A DNA stretch of 64,000 nucleotides, from assembly GCA_029255685.2 (NCBI GenBank), contig CM055318.2, forward strand, positions 2,671,001-2,735,000. Reading direction: 5' to 3'. The translations under genes were made by a program, and so were the position numbers. This stretch comes from Silene conica (taxonomy: Eukaryota > Streptophyta > Magnoliopsida > Caryophyllales > Caryophyllaceae). Under the pieces are notes generated by a model. It saw only the letters and a program-made list of their open reading frames with translations. It was not told the origin of the DNA and ran no database searches. Below, piece by piece: positions 10,001 to 21,230 of the stretch (its first letter is position 1; every line of letters begins with the position of its first letter).

Positions 10001-13000
10001 TAGTAATTTTATATTAATTACATGATTTGAGTTGGTCAGTGATGGTATTTTTTGTGATATACCCATATGTTTGCCACAATTTAGATCCTCTCCATTTCCT
10101 TTCAGCTATCCAGATTCTATCCAACACATTGGTCACAATAATAAGCAATAGATTGAAATAGGATATTGAAGTAATTTGTCAGAGGGAGTAGAACCCTCCA
10201 TTCCTTTTAGGAAACTGAGGGGATCCTAACCCATGTTTGGCAAGTAACGGCTATTCAAATGATTTTTTTTGTCAATTTTCATTTTAACTATTTCCGGGAA
10301 TTCCGGCTATCACGTGGTATGTTCAGATGTAGATTTTTGTACTTTTTTTGTGTATCGCATGAAATGGGGAATAGTATGATCAAACCTCTATCCACTGTCC
10401 ATCTCCTCTTGTCTTTTCAGTGCTCATGATTTAGTGATTACATTTAGTTTAGGTTTATACATGTTGTAATCTGACTGAATGATCATATTACCTTTTAACT
10501 GCTGACATAAAAGAAGTATACTCAAAATGTTGAGGAAAGGTGTGTTTGTTGCCACTTAATCACTGTATTATTTACTTGTACTTTGGCTGTTAATATAACT
10601 GATTTAAGTCTGAAGCTTGAAAAGCAACCCTGGATTGTACAAGAATTTGGCAAAGTTAATAACTTAGTGTGATTCTTCGTTTCTAATTGGTTCAAATTTT
10701 TTTTACTTATCTTTGCAGGCTGATGTGTCTCCTTCTGTTGAGAGCTTTCTGCATTCCATTGGCATGGAAAAGTACGCCATTTGTTTCAAGGCAGAGGAGG
10801 TGTGTTCCTCATTTTTTTTGATATTGTTTGACTGATAGCGGAATGTTTCCCTCAGAATTATATGAAAAAGATACGAGCCTATTATAAGATTAGTTTATAT
10901 TCGAGAAAGGGGTGAGGCCATGGGGGATTGCTCTTTTTATTATTGTTGCATAATGAGGTAGCGACTATGCCTTCGTAACTTGTTAAATGAATCCACATTA
11001 TTTCTATTCTGGTTAATAAGACCAAATTCTCATAAATTTCCTGTTTGATCATCAGAAAGTTACTTAGGCCCACAAGTGCTATCATGGATCCGTAACTTAG
11101 GTTTTGCTAGCGGTTTGTTGTCCTGGAATTATGATTCCATGGTTAAGTTGGGAAAAACAGAAGAGAAGGCTACGGGATTTACATTAAACTGAGTAAAACT
11201 AAATTTAGCTGCTTCTTGGAAGGAGCTGATTTCTATTTACTCGTGCAATCAAGTCACTCCCCATGTGCTCGTGTGCAATATTATTGTCAATAAGTTAAAC
11301 TCGTCGACGTGGCTTACTCCAGTCCCTTGATGCGTGGCTTATACAATTGCTCACCCGACCATTAGCCTTGTCAATGACCCCCACTTTTCAACCAAGAACT
11401 GTTTAACAACGCTTGCTACACATCTAGTTTTCCCTTCAGGTTGACGTTTACACTTATTCTTTGCTCTTTATGGATAAGTGTTTGTTGGATGGGAGTTGGG
11501 GTTGAAGTGAGGATAACACAAAGTATCTGTACATGCACTCTTATTTAATACTCCCTCCGCCCCAATGAATAGTTTACCTTGCTTTATTTCTTCCTCACAA
11601 AATAAAGTAAACACACTTTTCACCGGGACTGAGGGAATATATATACAAATGGCTGGGGGACTGGGGCCAGTACATATATCTATCCAATATTCCAGTCTCA
11701 TGGAATTAAAATACTCCCTAGGAAATTGGGCATTGAGTTTCTTTGAGTCTTCCACTGACAAAAGCCACCAAAGACCATGGTCTTAGGCCCTCTGTTTAGC
11801 CGACAGTTGCGCATTTATGCTCCTTTGATTGGTTTAACATGTGGTTACCGAATTCGCTTGGTGCCCCATGAATCGCAAATAGTTAAAAGCGAATTCTATC
11901 ATGTTGCTTACTGAAAATACATATAACACACATTCTATAAGAGCGAATTGCGAATTAGTAAGGACGTATTCCTAGCGAATTATTGTATAACCTTGTCCAC
12001 ATCCTTTACTTCGCCATCAAGGTTGGTCGACTTCAAATAACACCCCATAAAATGAACATCTCATTTTCTCACACGGTGATTTTTCACTTTGAAATCAAAT
12101 AAAACGCTATAAGCAAACGTGTTAACTGTTAAGGCACCCCATGGGAGTAACTTCTCAACATTTTTCTTAGTGGGTAAAGAAGCTATATATTTTTGTATTC
12201 TGTATTTGAGAATTATGTTACGGTGTGTTTGGGAACCAATATTGTATTTTCAAATTTGGATTTGGAACAATTTACTTGTTTGGCAAACTTATTAGATTTG
12301 GATTTGGAAATCCAATCAAATCCAAGTAAGCCTAAAATGACCATATTTGAAAGCCACCCCCCCATTTCCAAATCCCTTATTTTGCTTTGCTATATCTCAA
12401 ATGACAAATTTCAAATTATATTCATGTATCCAAACACTCTCTTACAGATTTGTTTCACATGTACTGTACTTGCAAAAGAACAAATGACTAGAACTTGACC
12501 TTGGTTTATTGTTTTCTAGATATCTCTGTATGAATCTATGCTTAAGGAGTGTAGCTGTATAGGGATGTATACATGTAGTATTTTCATGACTACCATTTTC
12601 AGAGCTGTTGTGCTTTCAAAAAGGCGTGATATAGTTCACAAGTTGTGGATTTATTCTCTCTTTTCATTGAGGCAAATACTATAGCATACTATGGCCTGAC
12701 TATTTTAAGAATTGATTAAGAGCTAACGTGACAAATGTCGGTCAAAGAGACTGCTGGGTTCCTTTTATGTGTAGTATTAATCGGTTGGAGATAAGCTATA
12801 TGTACTGGACATAATGACACGTGTCTTAATATTTGGTTCCCTCTTTTTCCAAATCCCTTTTCAAGGAGATTTGTGTTGTTTATGCTGATCATATCTTTGT
12901 CTGTAATTGTGCTGAAAACAGATAGACCTGAATGCATTGAGGCAGTTGGGTGACGGTGATTTGAAAGCCTTGGGCATACCTATGGTAAGTAATAGATATC

Positions 13001-13827
13001 CTTTAATTTGATTTTTTCTTTATTTCTTTCGTGGGTTGTCTTACTGATCCTGAACTTCTTGACCAATAGATGTACTTTGCGGTAATGGTTTTAACTTTAA
13101 TTTTTCCGCAAGCTGCTAGTTTTTCAGTTACCGAGTACTTAAGCACGGTAGAGCTTTGTTTTCCTTGTGTAAGAAAAAATATTGTGAATTTCATACTCCG
13201 CTGGTCTCCTAGGCCAAGCGAAGGTAATTTGGGCTGCTATCTTGATATTTCGCTGAAATCAGCAGCCATATATGTAAAACTTGTCTGCAAAGTAGAGTGA
13301 TAAAGATCCAACATTTGATTTCCAACACAATTTTCATGCTGGATTATCCCGAACTACACATCCTATCACAAATTCACAATTACCCTGCCACGGTTAGGAC
13401 ATAGGACTATAGGAGCCTTTGAAATATCCGAGTAATGTGGCTCTTTTTATGCCTTCTAAATAAAAAGGGGCATCCCGGTGCACGATGGCGTTCCCGCTAG
13501 GCGAGTCCGAGGAAGGGCCCCACCACAAGGGTGTAATGGGGGCAAGCCTTCCCTTGCCATTTTGGCAAGAGGCCGCTCCCAGGGCTTGAACCCGTGACCT
13601 CACTGTCACAAAGCAACACCTTAACCGGTGTGCCAAGGCTTACAAGAAGAATAATTGGCAATTGGGATGGGATTACATCCTTTTATTGTTATTTAAGGCT
13701 CCGTATCTCTACTTGTATCACTTCCTTGATTACGAGTACTAATTAAGAACATTTAACTGCTTTCGTTCAGGGACCTAGAAAGACGATTCTCCAAGCCGTC
13801 ATGTCCCGCTCTAGACGTCAGTTGTGA
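7047..13827 (+). CDS. SAM-domain protein with RRRSPE repeats
   Basis: Seven exons: 7047-7103, 7962-8095, 8276-8307, 8400-9463, 10719-10799, 12922-12984, 13771-13827. All have GT-AG borders and the frame is continuous (495 aa). The N-terminus carries VTITLGR and the basic KRSVRDRLG motif seen in plant nuclear SAM proteins. Residues 187-345 are 20 tandem octapeptides of the type LRRRSPEG, an Arg/Ser-Pro-rich, probably disordered stretch resembling RS domains. Residues about 435-492, split over exons 5-7, form a sterile alpha motif (SVESFLHSIGMEKY ... LRQLGDGDLKALGI ... GPRKTILQAV), a helical protein- or RNA-binding module. A nuclear RNA-related role is inference. The start is the first ATG of exon 1, which joins in frame to exon 2. 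Introns 4-6 hold transposon insertions. Confidence 0.92.
8735..9211 (+). repeat. Coding 24-bp minisatellite (20 units)
   Basis: 159 codons made of 19 octapeptide units and one 7-residue unit (SLRRPPE) inside exon 4 of the SAM gene. Units 14-18 (about 9030-9160) are almost identical in DNA, suggesting recent expansion; outer units have diverged. The array stays in frame and leaves an opposite-strand frame open, which explains a spurious minus-strand ORF. Confidence 0.93.
11551..11637. mobile_element. Short Stowaway MITE in SAM-gene intron 5
   Basis: Starts CTCCCTCCGCCCC and ends with the inverted form GGGACTGAGGGA, with TA at the borders. These are the Stowaway (Tc1/Mariner-type) signatures. 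At about 87 bp it is shorter than most family members, so it is probably internally deleted. Confidence 0.7.
12226..12450. mobile_element. Degenerate hAT-type MITE in SAM-gene intron 5
   Basis: Imperfect inverted ends GGTGTGTTTGG and CCAAACACTC, with internal self-complementary TTTGGATTTGGAA and TTTCCAAATC segments. Typical of short non-autonomous hAT elements of plants. No clear target duplication. Confidence 0.5.
13462..13641 (-). mobile_element. Au-type SINE in SAM-gene intron 6
   Basis: On the minus strand: a tRNA-like head starting AGCCTTGGCACACCGGTTA with an A-box, then B-box GGTTCAAGCC, then the body with CCTCTTGCCAAAATGG and GGGCCCTTCC, and an end GTGCACCGGGATGCCC plus a T-rich tail. 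This order matches the widespread angiosperm Au SINE. A second copy is at 36691-36875. It is non-coding and spread by a LINE reverse transcriptase in trans. Confidence 0.9.
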
Positions 13828-14889
13828 GATACAAGGATGGCCAATGTTGATGATTTCACCACCTTCGCGTCTTCTGAAAGCTCCCCAATCGCGGATGCCA
13901 TCCGCCATAGGCCCTCCTGGGCTTATAGAGGCTCGTGTACTGTTTCAATTCCACCCTCGGACTATTGACGAATATGGATGTTTTGGGGAAGTCATGTATA
14001 TATTATGGTAGATGTTAAAGTTTGCCATGGTTTTGCAATTGAGCTTAAACCATACTCTAGAATTTGCTTCACAATTGTAACATGGTTTCCTCTTGAGTAA
14101 AAAAACTGCGGATATTTGAATCTTTGTTGTCGATTGCAGTGACGCGAGCGAATCCCGTCAGACACAGAAGTATAGTAACATCCTTTTGAACTCCATATTT
14201 TGCAGTAAGATTAAATTGCTTCATTTTTTTTCCGTTCTCTTTGTATGTGTTATCTAGAAACCACCTCTCGGTATTGTTAGCACACGAGTACAGCAAAAAA
14301 AAACACCGAGGGTTGTCCTTAGTTTTGCATTGCATTTTTTTTTTCCCGTTTTATCGGCAAGTAGCTTTTGTTCGAGTTGTTCCGTGAATTTTTGTTTCCG
14401 ATGTGTTTGAGCTGATTATGTATACATGGAGCAAGGATCTGAAGTTAGGCAGAGCGGAAGAATTTTATTGGGAAAGGAGTCAATGCTATAAGAAAAACTC
14501 GACTTTTTTTTCAAAAATTTAAATATGAACGGTAGAAATTCTAGCGAAAGCGAGGGTACTTGCTAGTTTTTCCTAACCCACTATTACGTATATCTAGCCC
14601 TCTTATATGTTGTCGATACAACAAATTGCGTATATCTTACCCTCTTTATGTGTAACAATCTGCATTACTTGTTAAGATCGCAAGCTTGTAGCCTCTTACA
14701 ACCCATTTTTACTTGCCCTCCTACTTACCACTCACACTTACCTCATGGTTCACGTCCCAAGCTTGTAACGGATTTTGTCTATTACAATTATTTATTTATT
14801 TTTGCCAGTGAGGTAAAAGATATACTCAAATCATAATAGATTTTGCTATAAAATGAGCAGTTCTATTAAGATTACTAGGACATTAATCA
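13828..14889 (+). other. 3' UTR and downstream flank of SAM gene
   Basis: After the TGA at 13827 come several hundred bases of mixed sequence, probably 3' UTR at first. No conserved frame and no clear repeat was seen. Confidence 0.4.
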
Positions 14890-15135
14890 ATGGAAAAACA
14901 GTGAGTAAAAAGTAGTAAATAGTCGAGTGAAAGGAGAATGACTTTTGCATGATGATCCAAAACAACAATGCCAAAAACTTAGAAAGTCGATTTTAAACAG
15001 TCTGCAGTAGTAATGGGAAAACAATGAGTAGAAAGTAGTAAATAGTCGAGCGAAAGGAGAATAGTTTTTGCACGATGATCCAAAACAACAATGCCAGAAA
15101 CTTGAAAAACCATTTTTAAACAATCTGTAGTAGCT
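14890..15135. repeat. 123-bp tandem duplication
   Basis: Two direct copies (14890-15012 and 15013-15135) share GTAAATAGTCGAG, GATCCAAAACAACAATGCC and TTTTAAACA segments. The shared frame explains a minus-strand ORF with internal repeats that is not a gene. Confidence 0.85.
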
Positions 15136-15607
15136 TCAATGTGCCTAGAAACACGACAAATGAGAATTTGTGCAGGTGTAATAATCCTGTAGTGTCGTAG
15201 GAATGGGGTTCACAATTACAAGCATGACAAGGGTCATAATGCATGAGTCATGAATTATGATGTAGGATTGTAGGAGGGAGTGTTGTTAGACTTACATCCA
15301 CCAAGTTAGGAACTCAGTTAGCCACACATCTACAAAGTGTGCATTACACTAATGACATCATTAATAGTGTTTTTCTCTAACTAATCACTTAACCAAATGT
15401 GAACTTATTGGATTTTGGTGTAAAGTAAGAGTGTTCTACAAATTTTGATGATAATAATGACAAAATCAATCGGAAATCACACCAAGAAAATCACATCGGA
15501 GTCAAATAAGACAACTTCACTAACTCGTAACATGACGATAAAGATAAGGACAAGGTTATATATATCTGACATGTTTCAAGTCCTCGTTAAGAACTAAGAC
15601 TGTAAAT

Positions 15608-16520
15608 TGTTGGAGAATATTACGGTATATTGTATTATACCTAAGGATGGCAATGGATCCCGGATCCTACCCAGATCCACCAGACCCTATACCCAATGGT
15701 AGGATATGGATCCCATTATTTTAGATCCTTAGGATCTGAATCGGATCCATATCCTTATACGAGTACGAGGGTCGGATCTGGATCCCACCACTAAGATCCA
15801 GATCCTACCCTTGGACCCTCTTTTAATTTTTATAAGGGTAATTTTTGGATAGATTCGACCCTTCAGAGGTAGATCATGGAAACAAGCAATGAAGTATTAG
15901 TGTTTATTTTGTTTGGACAATTTGTTTTATTATGAATTGTTGGAATTATAATTATTTTGAGGTTTGTAAACCTTATTTGTAAGTTGCTATAAGACTTTTT
16001 AATACTTTGTACACTCTTTTTATTTCTTTAAGACTATGATTTTTAAACCAATGAAGTTAATAGAGGGTAATTCGACAAAAACATCGTCTCTAATTGACAA
16101 GTAAAAGTGAAATAGTGTATAATAGTAACTTGGTGCAGTTTCATTTGAATGTATCGTTGAAGATTTGACGGATCTGGATTTTATCCAGATCCTACCCAGA
16201 TCCTGAGGATGCGGATATGGATCTACAAATTTCGGACCCTGAGGATAAGGATAGGATCTGGATATACCATTTTAAAATGGATCTGGATCTGAATCCTATA
16301 GGATCCTGTCCAGATCCTACCCATTGCCATCTCTAAATTTATACCGTAATCAAAATAATATCGTATCAGAATAAGTTATATTATATTGCGATATTATTTA
16401 TATTATACTGCGATATGTTTTAGATATTTGAATTGTTATAAATACAATACCTTTGTACTCATTCCGAGACACGAACAACATCAATAATACTACTATTCAG
16501 TATTCTCTCTATCTTTATTT
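15608..16520 (+). mobile_element. Solo LTR-like sequence interrupted by a hAT element
   Basis: The left part begins TGTTGGAGAATATTACGG. The part after the nested hAT element continues with related AT-rich sequence (TATACCGTAAT), a TATA-like ATAAATACAATACC and CATCAATAATAC, as in copia LTRs that carry promoter and poly(A) signals. The start resembles the LTR-type element at 42992-43287. The right border is unclear, so this may be a truncated LTR. Confidence 0.55.
15642..16337. mobile_element. hAT-type MITE nested in the LTR-like sequence
   Basis: Ends TAAGGATGGCAATGG and CCATTGCCATCTCTAAA are inverted. The flanks ATTATACC (15634-15641) and TTTATACC (16338-16345) form an 8-bp target duplication with one mismatch, as for hAT elements. 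The interior is rich in GGATCT/AGATCC words. Same broad family as 41249-41909. Confidence 0.82.
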
Positions 16521-16639
16521 CTAATATAAATAAGTATTTGGTAATTTTTGGTTATTGCAAAGTCAATCCAAAACGTTATCCTTGTCAAAGCTCGGTTTAA
16601 GTGTTCTTTAGAGAAGACTCGATTTTTCCTACTAGTTTC

Positions 16640-16870
16640 AGCTTATTAGCATAATGGTCAAGTAGTACTCTAAGATTTGAGGTTTTTTTAGGGGAATGAT
16701 AACGTCAAAGATGAAACATATTTTACCACTTGCCATATAAGACAATATTCTAAAAGATTGGCTATTACGTAGATATCAACTGTTTAGTTCCTAAAATTAT
16801 GAGGAGTGACACTCATGACCTGGGTTTGAACCCCGACAACATTAAATTTGTTTTTCTCACTTTCTTTACG
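16640..16870 (+). repeat. SINE-like fragment
   Basis: Contains a B-box-like GGGTTTGAACCCC (about 16822) preceded by GACACTCATGACC and followed by GACAACATTAAATTTG. Nearly the same order is seen in the SINE-like copies at 34534-34860 and in the duplication at 6367-6632. The head is not well preserved. Confidence 0.45.
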
Positions 16871-17167
16871 ATAAAAAAAAATACATTTTATTAAGGTGTT
16901 TTCTCGATAACATTGTACAATTTCGAGTGACATTATTATCACTCATTATCTAATACCTGCCAAATTCGGCACTTTGAATCCTCTTCATTTCCTAAAAAAA
17001 ATAGAGAGTCCATTTCCTCTCACACAATAATATAATATGGAGTATTTTACTTCTTTATCCAATGCTTTTTCCTTTATATTTTGGTAAAAAAGTTGAATTA
17101 TTAGAGCGCCATTAAATAAAATCATAATCGTTAAGAATAAATAAAAACCTACATTTTGTCATTTTTT

Positions 17168-17362
17168 AAAAAACGGTTTTTCTAACGTGTGCCCTTAACT
17201 TAAATGTGGTAAGATTTATAAGATATTCTCACTAATTATGGTAAAAATGAGTTTATATAATTATATTTGAATATCTTCTAAAAATATATTATAAATATTT
17301 TCACATTTAAATTATTAACGTGTGTTTAAAGGGTACACATCAGAAAAACCGTTTAAAAAAAT
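17168..17362. mobile_element. Small MITE with inverted ends
   Basis: Inverted ends of about 25-30 bp: AAACGGTTTTTCT, ACGTGTGCCCTTAA on the left and the complement of ACACGT ... CAGAAAAACCGTTT on the right. The interior is AT-rich and non-coding. Superfamily not assigned. Confidence 0.65.
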
Positions 17363-19098
17363 AAAAAAAATCTAATTCTTTGTCACATGATAATTCTGTT
17401 GAAATTAGTCTAGTTCAATAAAACCCAAATGGAAGTCTAGTGAAACTATACTAAGCCACTTTAATTAGGGTATGTATTTGTCTAATTGATGTTGAGTCAA
17501 CAGTAAAAATAATGTATGTAGACCAGAATTTGGAGAGATGATTGGATATGCACCTATCTATAACATGATAAGCTCCATCTACTTAAATTAACCCATGATT
17601 GTCTGAGAATCAGGACCAAATCTTCATTTTCATTGGTCATTTATTCTTTGTCGGCTCTATTCTATAATTTCTAACATAAATTGTCGTACAGACAAAATCC
17701 GTCACAAACTTGTGACGTGAGATAAAAAGATAAATAAAAGGGCAAGTAAAAAAGGCTTGTGAGACGTTGCAAGCTTAAAACCATTCTAATATGACACCAA
17801 CTATATCTATGTTTATATATAGCATTTTAAATGCGAAATCTAAAAGTCATATAAGCTACATTTCTTTTTCCGTGTAACTGCGGTCACAAGTTGACAGAAT
17901 TTGAAATCAATTTATAAATACCACCCATTAAAACTTTATTAGTTAGGCTAGCTGATATCTGCATATAAGTTACGTTTACGATACAATGACATGTTTGTTG
18001 ATGGAAAATAAATTATTTTATTTTAAGCAACTTAATTAATATGTACGATATTAAATCCATTCACATAAAACATTACACATAGTATAAATTAAAGTGTAGT
18101 TGATAACTGATACGTACTCTCTTTACTCTTCAGTATTATTAGGTAGCGCAAATTTATCGTCCGACTCAAGTATAATATCACGTGTTAATCTATCGGATAC
18201 CCTTAAAATGTAATACATTATCATGATAATATTGCTTTTTCGGGTTTTCTTTCATTTGTATTTTTTATTTTCCTTATATATTTATCTATTTATATCCATT
18301 TATAGAATATATTACAAATAAATACCATTTCCATTATTAGAGGGTACGTGGCATTCTATTGATTAAGTGGCTAATTATAAAGTTTGTTTTGTTTATTCCC
18401 CCGTCTAACCAACAAGAAGATGAGCATTAGTTATATCATATGTGCATGATATAAAGTGAGAATAATAATAAAATGTCATTTTACAAGGAGCTTTGTTGCT
18501 TCATTGTCCAAAATTTTATGTCTAAAAAATTACCAAGGACCACTAGAAAAAGTGACATCATTTATTTACATAGTACTATGCAATTACATGTAAGTATTAT
18601 ATATTAACTTCACAAATATTATTATAAAATTGTCTCACGTACGATTAAAAAATATGGCCAGTTTTTAATAAATAGTGGCGGTTTTGGGTAATTAGTTACC
18701 ACGTTTTATGATTAAAAAATTAACATTTTTTCAAGATCGTCACTATGTACCAAAATATGGACATATTTTGCCAAAATCACGCAAAAAACGATCGCACAAG
18801 AGATTAGTTGTATTAACTTAGTGTCTTAGTTGTTAATGTTGATGAGGATATACAAATCTCTAACAAATTAAAGGCGGATATTAGATGATCGATAAATCTT
18901 CTGAAAACCCGTCTCTTACTATATTAGAGCGAGACAATTAATATAAATAAATAAAAAACTGACTAAACAAGATAAAATATAGATAAAAATAATAATTAAT
19001 CGTTATGAAAAAGTTTTTCACCAATATTAATGAGAAATCGTCTCTCCAAAGAATTTGAGATTACAAAAAAAGTTTAACCCTCAAATAATCAATTAGAG

Positions 19099-19403
19099 GA
19101 TTATACAATCAGATGTATACATCTAGTAGTATAGATTTCGAGCCTTATAACAAAAAATTTGAGCTTATTCATATATTTTAAGAGCTTTATTGAAAAGAAT
19201 CTGAGCGTCTTAATAAAAAAATTGTAAATCAAAACATTATATTGAAACTCAAAAATAATACATATAAAACTCAAAATTTTTAGTTTTAACACTAAAAAAT
19301 TATAGTGCAAAAAAAATATTGATAAAAGCTCGAAAAATAGCATATAAACTTAGTTAGATTTATATTTCAGATACGATACTCATAAACATCTGAATGTATA
19401 ATC
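19099..19403. mobile_element. 300-bp MITE family 'X', copy 1
   Basis: Ends GATTATACAATCAGATGT and ACATCTGAATGTATAATC are inverted. The interior contains GAGCTT, TATTGAAACTCAAAAATAA and ACACTAAAAAATTATAGTGC. At least seven copies lie in this window (19099, 29834, 30286, 30621, 33075, 35381, 59504). Non-coding; superfamily not assigned. Confidence 0.75.
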
Positions 19404-19438
19404 TTATTTGTGCTAAATTGGGTGTTAGACGCTCCCAA

Positions 19439-21230
19439 TCTTATCTATATAAATTCTGAAACATTTATTAGGTTGTGGTTGCGCCACATCATTTATCCAA
19501 ATTTTTTTTTTTTTAATTCACTCAGGTGGGTCCCGCATAATACTTTATGATTTCCCTGCACAATAACCGCCTAATATTTTAGGTATTCCAAATAAATTTC
19601 TAAAATCATAGATTACGAAACATTACGAACATTTTTAAATAAATCAATTAATTAGAAATACACATTGTGATAATTAGACCACAATTTATTTAGATGATTA
19701 GAATATTATGATTAATAACAATTTACAACAATAAAAAACCGAACATACAAAATTTTAAACAAGATTAAAATAACGTAATAATAATATACAATCAGGAAAA
19801 AGAAATTATAAACTCCTCCAGACAAATTATAATCTGAATATGAGTTAGCGTAATAAAAATTATAAACTACTCCACGCAAATTATAATCTGATTATGAGTT
19901 AACTAGTGTAAACCCCGTGAAAAATCACGGGGTTGTGTACACTTATTTATAAATTGTTGTGTACCTTATTCATAAATTGTTGAGGCAAGTGTACTGAGTT
20001 TCACGTGAATAAATATTGTTGAGGTAGGTACGTAGTTTGTGGCAGCTTAAAGTCTCTATTTATAATTCGGAGATAGTTCTTCTCACGTGGAACTCTATAG
20101 GAGGAAAACCCTTTAGGTAATATTTAACATTGAGCCATGTAATTAGCTTATGATATTTACGATTCAGCCGTGTAATTAGATTATGGAATAGCGTATTATA
20201 TAATATGTATTAATATTTTAATATTAATATTTAATATGGAATTATTGATCGTATGAATTTTTATGATTTTCCGAGATTGTACCTAAATAAGAATTCCATA
20301 GCTAACAATGCAAATTACGAATGGTTCAGAAAGTTGTTGTGTTTTGGCAAGATTTAAGTTGACCGAGAATATGTATAAGAGGAAAATATTCTCAATTAAA
20401 TATTTACGTCTATGAAATATTATTAATTATTAATACGTCTATGATATTAGCCTTATGCAATTATTTTTTATGATTTAACTTGACCGAGAATCTGACTTAT
20501 TCAATTAATTTCGACTACATCCTAAAATATTATATGATTATACATAAATAAGGATATTTCATAGACCTAAATAATCAAATAAGTTATTATAGAATTCCGT
20601 CTAAAATAAGTTATAGAAACCAATCAATGTCGACGTCTAAAAAAATAGAATATTTTTATCAAATAAAAACGGACCAATAATAAATCATAGAATAGAATAT
20701 TTAGAATAGAATATTTGTTGAATTGTGGGATTTGATTCCAATTATTAGATTTGAAAACGTTTTTTATGGCATATAATAGAATATTTTGTATTTTATTATT
20801 AAATTATTAAATTATTATTAAATTATTATGATGTGGCATAAATGGGAAATGCTGATTGGTCTACGAAACAGAAATTTCTGAGGGTGAATGTGAGAGCGAG
20901 AAACACTTAACGTTGAAACCTTACTGCGCCACGTTAGCTGAAAAACATTCTTCTTTTATAGTAATACTGATGGCGTAATTACATGATCGAAATTTCAAGT
21001 ACAATTTTCATGACAGTACTAAATTAAAATAGCAATAAGAATAAATTAAAATAACAATAACGTCAAAAAAATTACTTACAATGTCAATGATTTTACAAAA
21101 ATCTTAATCAATTATAGCATATAGCCTAAAATTGCATCATCAAAAATATATTCGGATTATTAACAGAACTATTTAAAATAACAATATTATTAAAACGATC
21201 CCGTGCATTTTTGCACCGGGTTAAAACTAG
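19439..21230 (+). mobile_element. Helitron (non-autonomous), outer copy
   Basis: Begins TCTTATCTATATAAATTC after an A. Ends with a hairpin (CCCGTGCA ... TGCACCGGG) followed by TTAAAACTAG and a host T. A 5' TC, a 3' hairpin plus CTAG, and insertion between A and T are the Helitron rules. It carries no Rep-helicase gene. A second Helitron in opposite orientation (19903-20970) lies inside it. Confidence 0.8.
19903..20970 (-). mobile_element. Helitron (non-autonomous), nested copy
   Basis: On the minus strand it starts TCAGTATTACTATAAAAG (20970 downward) and ends with hairpin CCCCGTGA ... TCACGGGG followed by TTTACACTAG at 19903, with T beyond. About 1.07 kb, no coding capacity. Nested inside the plus-strand Helitron 19439-21230. 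Confidence 0.8.

Noticed and set aside
13560..13641. tRNA-like A and B boxes
   Set aside because: Part of an Au SINE; no acceptor-stem pairing and no normal anticodon arm.
14887..15123. 78-aa minus-strand ORF with internal repetition
   Set aside because: Repetition comes from a 123-bp tandem DNA duplication; low-complexity composition and no family resemblance.
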